The notes: generated by a model from the sequence alone, not told the origin. Numbered from the stretch's first letter, positions 18,331 through 26,791 are shown. The stretch: 64,000 nt of DNA from Streptomyces sannanensis (GCF_039536205.1 NZ_BAAAYL010000001.1:7068001-7132000), one strand, 5' to 3'. Made by a program: numbers and translations.

Positions 18331-18641
18331 CAGGCGAGCGTGCGGTGCATCGTGGAATCGGACACCGGACGGGGAAACAGCCGGCCGTGGTGCAACTGGA
18401 GCTGCTCGGCCTCCAGGATGCTGCGGGCTCCCAGCACGATGGCGATCGCGACCTGCACGAACACCGTCGCCCGGTCCCGCCAGCCCGTCCCGGCCCCGGA
18501 CGGAAACGCCCTGGCCAGCGCGCCGGTCAGACCCGTTCGGTCCGCCAGGCGCCGCAAGAGGACCACCCCCGCATGCCCCACCAGACCCCGACCGTCGGCC
18601 TGCACCCGCAGCCCGTCATCCCAACCTGTACGGCGTCTCAC
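18331..18641 (-). mobile_element. IS1380-type transposase, 5' fragment
   Basis: The minus strand from GTG 18641 encodes RRRTGWDDGLRVQADGRGLV and LADRTGLTGALARAF, the N-terminus of IS1380-family transposases, and stops matching inside gvpF at about 18331. Only about 100 of some 460 residues remain. The catalytic core is missing here, but a related internal fragment lies at 20523-20940. Confidence 0.8.
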
Positions 18642-18749
18642 CAGAACGGTGCCCTGACTCTTGTGCCGGATACGACGTAGACACTCGCATCCTTACAGGT
18701 CAGCGGCACCGTTCTGCTATCGAGACGTCAGACCACCGAATTCCACTGA

Positions 18750-18899
18750 AGAGCCAGGGCCAACCGCATCCCGATCACCGACGTCGCTGAGTGGATGGGG
18801 CACAGGAGCATCGACGCCACGTTCAAGATCTATCGTCACCTCATGCCCGGCTCGATCGGCAAGGCGGCCAAGGTCTTGGACGTGGGCCTGGCCACTTGA
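18750..18899 (+). pseudogene. Tyrosine recombinase (integrase), C-terminal fragment
   Basis: About 49 codons ending at TGA 18899. VAEWMGHRSIDATFKIYRHL carries the conserved His of the GHxS motif and the catalytic Tyr region of phage-type integrases (the TFKIYRHLMPG pattern is common in actinomycete element integrases). A stop codon precedes it in frame at 18747, and the N-terminal three quarters are gone. It ends 125 bases before the right att-like core. Confidence 0.8.
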
Positions 18900-18953
18900 C
18901 ATGCGGAAGGGCGCCACGGCGCGACGGTGCCGCGATGAACCTTCAGGTCCCGA

Positions 18954-18972
18954 TGCTGACCTTTTGCTGACC
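18954..18972 (+). repeat. Right arm-type repeat pair TGCTGACC
   Basis: TGCTGACC at 18954-18961 and 18965-18972, the same motif and 11-base period as 7826-7844. Lies between the integrase stop and the right core repeat. Confidence 0.5.
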
Positions 18973-19020
18973 CTCTAGGGCCGCGTATGTGCCTGACCTG
19001 CGGAAATGCCATAACTACGT

Positions 19021-19188
19021 GAGATGTGGTGGAACTTCATCGGGCGGAGCCACGAGGATGTCGCACAGGCCCGCGAGGACTGGATGAAAAGTATCCGATT
19101 CGGCGAAGTGGAGGGCTATGCAGGAGGACGGCTGTCTGCTCCTGAACTCCCGCCTGGGGCGCTGAAACCGCGAGGAAAGGTGCGCTGA
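19021..19188 (+). pseudogene. Displaced pirin 3' end
   Basis: 56 codons beginning EMWWNFIGRSHEDVAQARED and ending with a stop at 19188, colinear with the last 55 residues of the pirin at 6701-7666 but clearly diverged in both DNA and protein. There is no start or upstream part. I read it as the host's original tail, cut off when the element integrated. Confidence 0.85.
19024..19046 (+). repeat. attR-like core
   Basis: Identical over 23 bases to 7502-7524 and located at the first pirin codons of the displaced tail. It marks the right end of the inferred element. Confidence 0.7.
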
Positions 19189-19363
19189 CCTGCGGTGATG
19201 TTGGCGGAGCGAGTTGGCTTACCGCTCGGGGAAACTCGACGCCGTCGCGTTAAGCGGAATCAGGTGCACCGACCTCTTGGGGCTTCCCTGTGAGTGTGGC
19301 CGGCAGCCCAAAGTGTGGTCGTCTGCAGGCAGGTGGCTCCACACATGAGGGGTCGGACTCGGG

Positions 19364-20371
19364 TCAGGTACCCGTGGATACCAGACCGACGGACTTCCGA
19401 ATGATGAGCTCGGTCAGGAGTGAGGCTGGCTCGTTTACAGCTCCGTTGCGAAGGTCGACGAGAGCCTGCATCCCACGGGAGCCCAGTTCCCCGAGCGGTA
19501 GCCGGACGGTGGTGAGGGGTGGCGAGACCAAGGCTGCTGCTGGCAAATCGTTGAAGCCGATGACGGAAAGATCCTCACCAATGATCAGATTCAGGGCGCT
19601 GGCAGCAGCGTAGACACCCATGGCCATGTTGTCATCATCACAGATGACAGCTGTCGGGCGGTTGGAAGCGGAGAGCACCTGGACCATCCGATCCCGGACC
19701 TCAGCCGGCATGAAGGAGCACGAGAGATGATTCGCAATCACGTACGGGTGGCTGAGGGTGCACTGGTCGAACACCTCTGCCCGTCGGGTGAACGTCCAAG
19801 CGAGGCGCTCGGCCCGTAGATGCATAATGCGCTGGTGACCCAGTGCCGTGAGGTGAGCCAGCGCGTTCGCCATCCCGCCGCCGGTGTCCATGGTCACGGT
19901 CGGGGTGCCAGGGGTAGGGGCATCGTCGAGAACTACCAACGGGAGCCCAGCCCGTAGGTTGGAGACGGCCTCGGCTGCCAGCGAGCAGGCGATGACTCCA
20001 TCGAGCGCATGCCGCGGCGCAGGGAACAGGCCGAAGCCGTCCTCCGCGCCGAGGGGAAAGACCACGACACCGAGACCGTTCTGCGCACCGACGCGAGCAG
20101 CGCCGGCGTGGACGGTTGCGAAGACGGGGTTGACCAGTGTCGGGACGACCAGGAGAACCGTACCGGTGCTCCCGAGCCGCAGACTCCGGGCGGACTGGTT
20201 GATCCGGTAACCCAGGTCATCAGCCGTTGTCATCACGCGCCGCGCAGTCTCCTCGCGGATCCTGCCTTGCCATTTGCCGTTGAGGACCAGCGAAACCGTT
20301 GACTGCGACACGTCCGCCACGCGCGCTACATCGGTGGCAGTTATGGTGCGGGCCCGATCGTTTCCATTCAT
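19364..20371 (-). CDS. LacI family transcriptional regulator
   Basis: About 335 residues. The N-terminal LacI helix-turn-helix (TATDVARVADVSQSTVSLVL) is followed by the hinge and a periplasmic-binding-like effector domain with the typical VIGFNDLPAAALVSPPLTTV near the C-terminus. ATG 20371 is chosen because it gives the usual HTH position; a GTG at 20407 is possible. It lies between the integrated element and an IS fragment, close to the left operon of the putative biosynthetic cluster, so it may control that cluster. LacI proteins favour palindromes with a central CG, as found at 25877-25888. Confidence 0.9.
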   Translation of the reverse strand: MNGNDRARTITATDVARVADVSQSTVSLVLNGKWQGRIREETARRVMTTADDLGYRINQSARSLRLGSTGTVLLVVPTLVNPVFATVHAGAARVGAQNGLGVVVFPLGAEDGFGLFPAPRHALDGVIACSLAAEAVSNLRAGLPLVVLDDAPTPGTPTVTMDTGGGMANALAHLTALGHQRIMHLRAERLAWTFTRRAEVFDQCTLSHPYVIANHLSCSFMPAEVRDRMVQVLSASNRPTAVICDDDNMAMGVYAAASALNLIIGEDLSVIGFNDLPAAALVSPPLTTVRLPLGELGSRGMQALVDLRNGAVNEPASLLTELIIRKSVGLVSTGT

Positions 20372-20522
20372 GTCTCTGCCTGTCGCCTGGAATCCCTTGG
20401 CTTTCACTCTCCTTGGTGCGCGGCCATTCTAGTCTTTTGGATTTCATGGCCATCCATCTCGGCGGCGGATAACCTTGGTTGCTGCCGAAATGTGATTACT
20501 TGACACTTCCAGCGAATACGTC

Positions 20523-20940
20523 TGGAAGTTGGCCGGTGCAGCGGCGCCGGACGCCGGCGGGCAGGCGATCGTGGACCTGGACGGCGTCCTCGTTCTGGCC
20601 GCACTCCGAGAAGCAGGACGCCGCCGCGACCTGGAAGAAGACCTTCGGACACCACCCGCTGATGGGGTTCGTCGACCACGGCCGGGGCGGGTCCGGCGAG
20701 CCGGTCGTGGGCCTGCTGCGGCCCGGCAAGGCGGGCTCCAACACCGCCGCTGACCACATCGAGGCCACGAAGCTGGCCCTGGCCCAGATGCCCAAGCGGT
20801 TCCTGCGCGGCCGACAGACGCTGATCCGTGCGGACTCCGGCGGCGGGACCCACGAGTTCGTCGCCTGGCTCGCGAAGCGCGGGCGGTGGCTGTCGTACTC
20901 GCTCGGCATGACCATCACCGATGCCTCGCGGTCGGCGCGG
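20523..20940 (+). mobile_element. IS1380-type transposase, internal fragment, frameshifted
   Basis: Encodes AGGQAIVDLDGVLVLAA in one frame, then HSEKQDAAATWKKTFGHHPL and LLRPGKAGSNTAADHIEATK in another, so there is a frameshift near 20605. These are the DDE-core segments of IS1380-family transposases (first Asp in DLDG, then the RADSGG region with the second Asp). Both ends are missing. It abuts the MFS gene stop at 20947. Confidence 0.8.
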
Positions 20941-20946
20941 TTCGAC

Positions 20947-22260
20947 TCAGTCGGTCGGCGCGGTGTTGGCCGGGGCTGGGAGCTCGGTCGGCCGGGCCAG
21001 CAGTGGTACTGCCAGGCCGGTGAGGGCGAACACGGCACCGAGACCGAGCCAGCCGGTGGCACCCGTGTTCACGACGGCGATGGAGAGCAGTGCCGGCCCC
21101 GCCACGGTCATGCCAGTGGCACCAAGTTGATAGACACTCAGGTAGTACGTGCGCTGCACTTCGGGGGAGAGGCGATATGAGATGCCCCATCCGCCGGCTG
21201 ACTGCCACAGTTCACCTAGCGTGAGTGGTACCGAGGCGAGCAGGAGTAGCAGGCCAGCCGTAAGCGCGCCCATCGACGCGGTAGCCGCTGTCAGGACGCA
21301 GAAGAGTGCCAGCATCAGTCCCGCGGCCCGCTGCTTACGACCGGCGTGCGCCATGTCGTCACCGCCCTTGCTGAGCCGCACCTGGAGCGCCACTGCGAGC
21401 ACGGTGTTCACCACCAGGGCGGCGCCGATCAGGCCGCGCGGCGCGTCGGTGTGAGTGACGATCCAGAGCGGGAACGCCACCGACAGGATCGGAACGTGCA
21501 GGTAGAGGATCCCGTTGGCCATCGAGAGCAGCAGGAACCGCGCGTTCTTGAACGGCAGCAGCTTGGAGCCCGAGCCCCCGGGCTGCTTGGCCTCCCGGGA
21601 CCCCCTGCGTGGGAGCCGAAGCCGCGGCAGCAGTGCCGCAGTTGCCAGGAACGCCGCTGCGTTGGCCAGTACGAAGCCGACGTAGGTGCCGGAGCTGGCC
21701 ATGGTGATGACCACCGTGGCGATCACGGCGGAGAGCGCGTACGCGGCATTCCGAGCCACCGCGATGAGGGCCATGGCCCCGACGGGCGAGCCTTCCTCGG
21801 CCGTCGCGCCGGCCACCGACTGGATGATTGGCCCGACCGCTTGCTCCACCGCGCCGACAAGGCAGGCGACTACCAGGAACATGTGGAAGTCGTCCACGAA
21901 GGGATAGACCAGGAAGGCGGCGGCGCGCCAGAGCTGCAACGCGATCAGGGTAGGGCCGTCGCCGAACCGGTCCGCGAGCCATCCGGTCGGGATGGCACAG
22001 GCAACCCCGAAGAGCCCGGCAATCGAGAGCCCGAGGCCGACCTGTGCGGTGCTGAGCCCGATCACCTGGGTGTAGAAGAGCATCGATCCGGCTAGGAAGA
22101 AGCCCCGGCCGAAGGCGTCCACGAACGCGATGAGGACGAAAACTCTGGCCGCCCGCGACTTCGGGAAGTGTCCTAGTGCTCGCTGGGCGAGCCCCCGCCG
22201 GGCACTTGGCGGTGGGGTGGTGCTCTGCTCGCCATGCGTCGTGCTGGGCCGTAGTCCCAC
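20947..22260 (-). CDS. MFS exporter
   Basis: About 437 residues with some 10-12 hydrophobic segments and a cytoplasmic GWLADRFGDGPTLI loop, the MFS motif A position between helices 2 and 3. The family is that of multidrug or metabolite exporters. I chose the GTG at 22260, with GGGAG upstream; the frame opens further but overlaps the ATP-grasp gene. It is the last gene of the five-gene minus-strand operon and a natural candidate for export of, and self-protection against, the cluster's product. Confidence 0.85.
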   Translation of the reverse strand: MGLRPSTTHGEQSTTPPPSARRGLAQRALGHFPKSRAARVFVLIAFVDAFGRGFFLAGSMLFYTQVIGLSTAQVGLGLSIAGLFGVACAIPTGWLADRFGDGPTLIALQLWRAAAFLVYPFVDDFHMFLVVACLVGAVEQAVGPIIQSVAGATAEEGSPVGAMALIAVARNAAYALSAVIATVVITMASSGTYVGFVLANAAAFLATAALLPRLRLPRRGSREAKQPGGSGSKLLPFKNARFLLLSMANGILYLHVPILSVAFPLWIVTHTDAPRGLIGAALVVNTVLAVALQVRLSKGGDDMAHAGRKQRAAGLMLALFCVLTAATASMGALTAGLLLLLASVPLTLGELWQSAGGWGISYRLSPEVQRTYYLSVYQLGATGMTVAGPALLSIAVVNTGATGWLGLGAVFALTGLAVPLLARPTELPAPANTAPTD

Positions 22261-22315
22261 GTGTTCGTCTTCTCCCTGCTCCGGGTCTCGTCGGGCGGCT
22301 GTGCTGACGGCTGGG

Positions 22316-23623
22316 CTAGCTGACGGTGATGCGGACGGCTTCACGGACCGTTGAGTCGAACCGCTCGAGCTGACCCGGGTCGGGGCTGTCGAACAGAGCG
22401 GTGACGGCCCGGCCGAAGGAGTCAGCCAGCGGCCCCAGTTCGGCACCGCGCGCCTTGAGCACGAGGACCTTCCGGAGGCCGGGCGGCGCGTCGGGACTGG
22501 CCGGCTCGACCGCCGGCCACAGGCCGTGGTCCACAACCCAGAAGGGTTCCACCCCGGCGAGGCCATCGACGGCTATGTCTTCCAGCTTCCCCGGAGTGTG
22601 GTCAAAGTAGATCTGCCGGGCCCAGCGGCTGGGTTCCGGGTGGTGCACGGGCAGGCCGAGTGCCGCGTCGACCACTGAAGACTCGATCGAGGCACCGGTG
22701 GCCAGCTGGTAAAGGTGCAGTATCCCGTCGCCCGGCGGGCGCGCCGCGATCTCCATCAGCGCGATCTGGCCGTCCGGGAGAACGCGGTACTCGCCGTGGG
22801 CCATGCCAGTGCCGAAGTTGAGGCGGGCCAGCACTGCTGCCTGGGCCTCCTTCAGCCGGTCGGCCTCGTCCTTGGTGAGGTTGCAGGCCGGCAGGGTGTG
22901 GCCCATCTCGACGAAGAAGTCGCTCTCGTCTTCGTTAGTCAACTTCTGGGTGACCGCGGAGAAGACCGGATAGCCGCCTGCGACGATGGTCTCTACACTG
23001 AACTCACGGCCGGACAGCCGCTGCTCCAGGAGGACTGGCGAAGCGGACGCCAGATCCTCAAGGTGCGACTCGAGGGCTTCCCGGTCCCTGAGCACCCGAA
23101 CCCCGATGCTGCAGTAGAGGTCGAGTGGTTTGGAGATGAGCGGATACCGGTCGGCGAGGGCCGTCAGGACCGTCTCACGAGAGCTACTCGAGAGCACCGA
23201 CACGGGGCTCCACTCACCTAGGTAGAGCCGCTGGAGATGCTTGTTCCGGCATACTCGCGCGGCCCTGAGCCCGACTCCGGGGAGCCCGAGGAGGTCGGCG
23301 GTCTGCCCGGCGGGCTCGACGAAGGTCTCGGACGAGGCGAAGACGCCCCTGATGTCATAGTCCGCGGCCCAGGACGTGACTTGGCCGAGGATCCCTGCGA
23401 GATCCTCGGCCGGGAGGAACTCGAGCTGCTCCACTGCCTCGAAGGGGTGTCCCGGCTTACCGACGTAGGAGACCGCGACCTGTTCCAACGGCCACTGGGG
23501 CAGCCCGGTGATGACCAGGCTCCGCAGACCGCGCGCGGCGATGGCCTCCAGATAGGCACCGGCCTTGGGGAGGTCCGTGAAGAGGATGAAGGCGGGCGGC
23601 CGGGCCGCGCCGGAGGGAGGCAT
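22316..23623 (-). CDS. ATP-grasp ligase
   Basis: 435 residues with the carbamoyl-phosphate-synthase/BtrJ-type ATP-grasp layout. There is an N-terminal preATP-grasp domain, an ATP-binding region with PLISKPLDLYCSIGVRVL, and metal-binding HGEYRVLPDGQIALMEIAAR (Glu and Arg of the ATP-grasp core). Such enzymes join a carboxylate to an amine or thiol through an acyl-phosphate. GGAG precedes ATG 23623. Within the operon it would make the amide or peptide bond of the product (inference). Confidence 0.88.
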   Translation of the reverse strand: MPPSGAARPPAFILFTDLPKAGAYLEAIAARGLRSLVITGLPQWPLEQVAVSYVGKPGHPFEAVEQLEFLPAEDLAGILGQVTSWAADYDIRGVFASSETFVEPAGQTADLLGLPGVGLRAARVCRNKHLQRLYLGEWSPVSVLSSSSRETVLTALADRYPLISKPLDLYCSIGVRVLRDREALESHLEDLASASPVLLEQRLSGREFSVETIVAGGYPVFSAVTQKLTNEDESDFFVEMGHTLPACNLTKDEADRLKEAQAAVLARLNFGTGMAHGEYRVLPDGQIALMEIAARPPGDGILHLYQLATGASIESSVVDAALGLPVHHPEPSRWARQIYFDHTPGKLEDIAVDGLAGVEPFWVVDHGLWPAVEPASPDAPPGLRKVLVLKARGAELGPLADSFGRAVTALFDSPDPGQLERFDSTVREAVRITVS

Positions 23624-23658
23624 GGTGATCTCCATAGGAGGAATGTGCGGACTCGGGA

Positions 23659-24228
23659 TCACGCCGGTTGGTGCATGGCTGTCGTGGGTGCGAAGACGGA
23701 GACCCGGTCGGCGATGTCCCCGGTCGACCGGCGAACTGGTGGCTTCGCACCGTCGGGAGTGCCGACGTCGAGTGAGCCAAGCAGCCGCTCCGTCGGCGCC
23801 AGGCCCAGCAGTTCGCGGACGGCCCGGCTCTCGCACAGTCGGCCTGTGCGCCAGATCCTGCCGTAACCGCGGGCATGCAGAAGCAGCATCAGGCCGTAAG
23901 CCATGAAACTTGCGGCGGCCAACTGCTTCCACTCCGGGATCTTGTGACCTGGAGTGGAAGCGAAGACCAGCGCCGCCATCAACGGCGCCCGCAGCACCTT
24001 TCGGACGATCTGCTCCTGCTGTTCCGGCGGTACATCGGTCGCCAGGCGGGCACCAAGCGTCTCCCGGTCCGTGCCGCGCAGTGGGACCCACCGCCACGGC
24101 CGCAGGCTCCCGTGGTCTGGAGCGGCAGCCGCGCCGCCTAACAGATAGGCGAACTCCGCGTCATTGGGCGCCAGTTCGATGAGTGTCTGCACGCTGCGGC
24201 GAGTCAGGACCACGGTCATGGCGTCCAA
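23659..24228 (-). CDS. Nitroreductase family flavoprotein
   Basis: 189 residues. N-terminal TRRSVQTLIELAPND and AAPDHGSLRPWRWVPLRG match FMN-binding nitroreductase-fold proteins (the APDHGSLRPWR pattern is close to YdjA-type), and ASFMAYGLMLLLHARGYG follows. Uses FMN and NAD(P)H; substrate unknown. The TTG at 24228 has AAGGAG seven bases upstream, better than the internal ATG at 24219. Middle gene of the left operon. Confidence 0.85.
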   Translation of the reverse strand: MDAMTVVLTRRSVQTLIELAPNDAEFAYLLGGAAAAPDHGSLRPWRWVPLRGTDRETLGARLATDVPPEQQEQIVRKVLRAPLMAALVFASTPGHKIPEWKQLAAASFMAYGLMLLLHARGYGRIWRTGRLCESRAVRELLGLAPTERLLGSLDVGTPDGAKPPVRRSTGDIADRVSVFAPTTAMHQPA

Positions 24229-24281
24229 TGCAATGCTCCTTGGTAGTGACCGTCTACCGGGGTGAGGTGGGCTGTCGCGGG

Positions 24282-25196
24282 TCAGCCGCGCGCGGCGGCG
24301 ATGCGGGCCAGGAAGGCGGTGGTGATCGCCATGACCGCGTGACCGGTCATGCCGCCGACGTCGTGGCTCGGTGCGAACTCGACGATGTCATAGGCGAGTA
24401 CGGGCTCCGGGAGCTGCTCCAGCAGGCCGAGAAGCTCGCCTGTGCCGATGCCGCCGGCCACCGGGGTTCCGGTGCCGGGCACGCAAGAGGCGTCCAACAC
24501 GTCGATATCGACCGTGACGTAGAACTGGTCGACGCGCTCGGAGATCTCCTCGATGTGCCGCCGGTACGCTTGCCGGGCGCCAGCTGGGTCATCCATGAAG
24601 ACCGCCGCCGGCACCTCATTGATGCCGGTCTTGCGAATGAACTCGACCTCGCCGGCGTCGTAGGCGCGGGTGCCCACAAGTAGCACGTTCTCCGGCTCGA
24701 CGGCGCCCTCTTCGACGATCCGCCGCAGCGGGGAGCCGTGCGAGATCGTGGAGCCCTGGTAGCCATCGAGCACGTCCGGATGGGCGTCGAACCAGACCAG
24801 CCCCAATTGCCGGCCCTGTGCGGCGCCGCAGACGATCGGGTAGGTGATCGAGTGGTCACCGCCGAAGGTCAGCACGGGCGCGGTGACCTCGCGGAACACC
24901 GACCGGTAGACCTCTCCGACATAGTCGATCGACCGGGTGAGGTCGAAGCGCCAGGTCTCGACATCCCCGAGGTCGAGCAGCCGCAGGCCGGAGGCGTCGT
25001 GGCCGCGCCGGTCGGTCGTCTTCAGCCGACTCGACAGCTCGCGGACCCGACCGGGGCCCAGTGACGCACCCCCCGCACCGCCCGCTCCGCCCTCGAAGGG
25101 CACCCCGATGACGACCACGTCTGGCGAGTCCGCCGAGCCGCGAGGAACGGCCAGGCCGTTCCAGACCCGAGCACCCGGCTCCGTCAGGTCCTGCAC
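24282..25196 (-). CDS. Ureohydrolase (agmatinase/arginase family)
   Basis: 304 residues. The binuclear manganese motifs are complete: GGDHS, then WFDAHPDVLDG, then VTVDIDVLDASCVPGTGTP. The family hydrolyses guanidino compounds to urea plus an amine (arginine, agmatine, guanidinobutyrate, formiminoglutamate). Which one is used here cannot be read. In the operon it may shape a guanidine-bearing intermediate. It follows the isochorismatase-like gene by 34 bases. Confidence 0.9.
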   Translation of the reverse strand: MQDLTEPGARVWNGLAVPRGSADSPDVVVIGVPFEGGAGGAGGASLGPGRVRELSSRLKTTDRRGHDASGLRLLDLGDVETWRFDLTRSIDYVGEVYRSVFREVTAPVLTFGGDHSITYPIVCGAAQGRQLGLVWFDAHPDVLDGYQGSTISHGSPLRRIVEEGAVEPENVLLVGTRAYDAGEVEFIRKTGINEVPAAVFMDDPAGARQAYRRHIEEISERVDQFYVTVDIDVLDASCVPGTGTPVAGGIGTGELLGLLEQLPEPVLAYDIVEFAPSHDVGGMTGHAVMAITTAFLARIAAARG

Positions 25197-25230
25197 TGAA
25201 GCTTCTCCCTCCCTGCTGGTCCGCGCCCGG

Positions 25231-25815
25231 TTACGCCAGCGCCTGGACGGAGAAGTCGAAGCCGGCCTTGTCCCGGATGCGGGCGACCACGTCCGTCATC
25301 GGAACTACCACTGCGCAGTACGAGGCGAGCCACTCGAGCGCCCTGACCCGGTCCTCGTCACGCGTCGAGACGACACCGTCCGAGGGGACGATCACGTTGT
25401 AGCCGCGGAAATGTGCGTCGGCCGCGGTGGTCTGGATGCACACCTGGGCCTGCATCCCCGTGATGATCACGGTGTCAATTCCGTGCTCCTCAAGGTACTC
25501 GTGAAGCTTCGTCTCAAAGAAGCCGCTGTCCTTCTTCTTCTCCATGATGACGTCCGACGGATGCACGAACTCCGGTAGCAGCTCCGCCCCGGGCGTGCCC
25601 CGCAGCACCGGGATGCGGCCATCGTGGAGCTCGATCTTCTTGTCGCCCTCGTCATAGATCAGCTGCAGGTGGATGACTGGGACGTTCAGCTCCCGCATCT
25701 CCGAGAGGAACCGCGTGAAGTCCGGAGTCATCCGCTCCACGTTGGCTTTGCGCTGCTCGTTCTTGTCGACCAGATCGCGTTGCAGATCGTTGGTCAGGAT
25801 CGCGTATCGGGACAT
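25231..25815 (-). CDS. Isochorismatase-like cysteine hydrolase
   Basis: 194 residues. The expected Asp-Lys-Cys triad is visible: Asp in LTNDLQRDLVD, Lys in MEKKKDSGFFE, and Cys in ITGMQAQVCIQTTAADA. The family includes nicotinamidase, N-carbamoylsarcosine amidohydrolase, ureidoacrylate amidohydrolase and true isochorismatase. No siderophore genes are nearby, so an amidase or carbamoyl hydrolase role is more likely. ATG 25815 is the first gene of the left operon, facing the inverted-repeat promoter region. Confidence 0.88.
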   Translation of the reverse strand: MSRYAILTNDLQRDLVDKNEQRKANVERMTPDFTRFLSEMRELNVPVIHLQLIYDEGDKKIELHDGRIPVLRGTPGAELLPEFVHPSDVIMEKKKDSGFFETKLHEYLEEHGIDTVIITGMQAQVCIQTTAADAHFRGYNVIVPSDGVVSTRDEDRVRALEWLASYCAVVVPMTDVVARIRDKAGFDFSVQALA

Positions 25816-25864
25816 GTCACTTCCGTTGTGAGGATGAGGACGCCAAGAGCGGGCACCAGACAAC

Positions 25865-25978
25865 CCAGGAGGCTAGTCATACGTATGAGGGTCTGCAATG
25901 GGTCGCATCGTGAACATGGCTAAATCCAGCCCAGGTTGACTGCTTGTCGGATCTTCATGCGTATGACTAGCCTCCTGG
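25865..25978. promoter_or_regulatory. Divergent operator pair, 24-base inverted repeat
   Basis: The arms at 25865-25888 and 25955-25978 are inverted copies differing at one position, separated by 66 bases. The inner part of the left arm is itself a perfect palindrome, TCATACGTATGA (25877-25888); the right arm has TCATGCGTATGA. They sit between the divergent starts at 25815 and 26075. Each operon probably has one copy of the same promoter/operator, read in opposite directions. The central CG fits a LacI-type regulator. Confidence 0.75.
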
Positions 25979-26074
25979 ACGTCGGGGCCCGAGCTGGCTG
26001 GCCAATCCGGCTCCCACGTCGGCCTGTTGACGCCCTGATCCTTCCTTCGTTCCAGCGAGAAACAGAGGCACGCC

Positions 26075-26791
26075 ATGACTGAGCGTCTGTCGGTAGAGAT
26101 CGACGAGCGGAACGACGCGTTCACCAGCGCGGTGAAGAGCAAGCTCCTGAACCACCTGCCCACCGCCAGCACGGAGTCGCTGGACTGGCTGATCATGGAG
26201 CACTACCAGTTCTCCTTCGCGAACTGTGGCCTGCTGCAGGCAGCAGTGGAGTGCACCAAGACGCTCGCCGAGCCGGGCGTTTCGGTGGAGCTGCAGCGGA
26301 ACGTGGACGAGGAGGACGGCCACGCCCCGATGTACAAGCAGGGCATGCTGAACGTCGGCACCGATATGGACAAGCGGGTGGAGTTCCCCGCCACCACCAA
26401 GTTCCTGGCCGAGGTCAAGGCGCTGTGTGCCCCGAATCCGTCGCGGGCGCTGGGCGCGCTGTACGCGACCGAGACCGCTGCGATCTTCGAGCACGAGGTC
26501 TTCTTCGAGATCTGCCGCGAGATCTGTGACCGTCGAGGCTTCACTTACGAGGGCAGCCTGATCAAGCGCTTCCACGACATCCACCTGGAGGACGGGGTGG
26601 AGCAGGGCCACAAGGATGGCCTGGCTGCGTTCGTGGACCTCGACCAGACTGGTGTCGAGTTCCCCGAGGGCGAGGCGATCGATCGAGGGGAGGTCCGGCA
26701 GGGTGGCCTGGACGCGATCGAGGTCATGCAGGTCTGGTGGGACGCCCTCCTCGACAAAGCCCTTGCCGAGCCCGCAGGCACCGCTGTCTGA
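26075..26791 (+). CDS. Heme-oxygenase-like diiron protein (DUF3865/HDO type)
   Basis: 238 residues, all-helical. Candidate iron ligands are Glu42-His43 in MEHYQFSFAN, Glu78/Glu79 and His82 in VDEEDGHAP, Glu132 and Glu138-His139 in TETAAIFEHEVFF, and His166/His169 in FHDIHLEDGVEQGHKDG. Related diiron enzymes (UndA, CADD, SznF and fluopsin-pathway proteins) use oxygen for C-C cleavage or N-oxygenation. First gene of the right operon, directly followed by hypE, hypF and an unknown protein. The substrate is not predictable. Confidence 0.85.
   Translation: MTERLSVEIDERNDAFTSAVKSKLLNHLPTASTESLDWLIMEHYQFSFANCGLLQAAVECTKTLAEPGVSVELQRNVDEEDGHAPMYKQGMLNVGTDMDKRVEFPATTKFLAEVKALCAPNPSRALGALYATETAAIFEHEVFFEICREICDRRGFTYEGSLIKRFHDIHLEDGVEQGHKDGLAAFVDLDQTGVEFPEGEAIDRGEVRQGGLDAIEVMQVWWDALLDKALAEPAGTAV

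Larger units (their letters stand above)
7525..19046 (+). mobile_element. Decayed integrative element in pirin gene
   Basis: The interval is bounded by the 23-base direct repeats at 7502-7524 and 19024-19046. Just inside the ends lie paired TGCTGACC repeats with the same 11-base periodicity (7826/7837 and 18954/18965). A tyrosine-recombinase tail ends 125 bases before the right core, the usual int-next-to-att arrangement. Cargo is the flavoprotein/SRPBCC pair, the methyltransferase-CDGSH-diiron operon and a broken gas-vesicle locus. The integrase is truncated, so the element is probably immobile. Boundaries and the one-event interpretation are inference. Confidence 0.6.

Noticed and set aside
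25231..25815. Siderophore isochorismatase
   Set aside because: The family match is to the broad cysteine-hydrolase fold; no entA, entC or NRPS genes accompany it.
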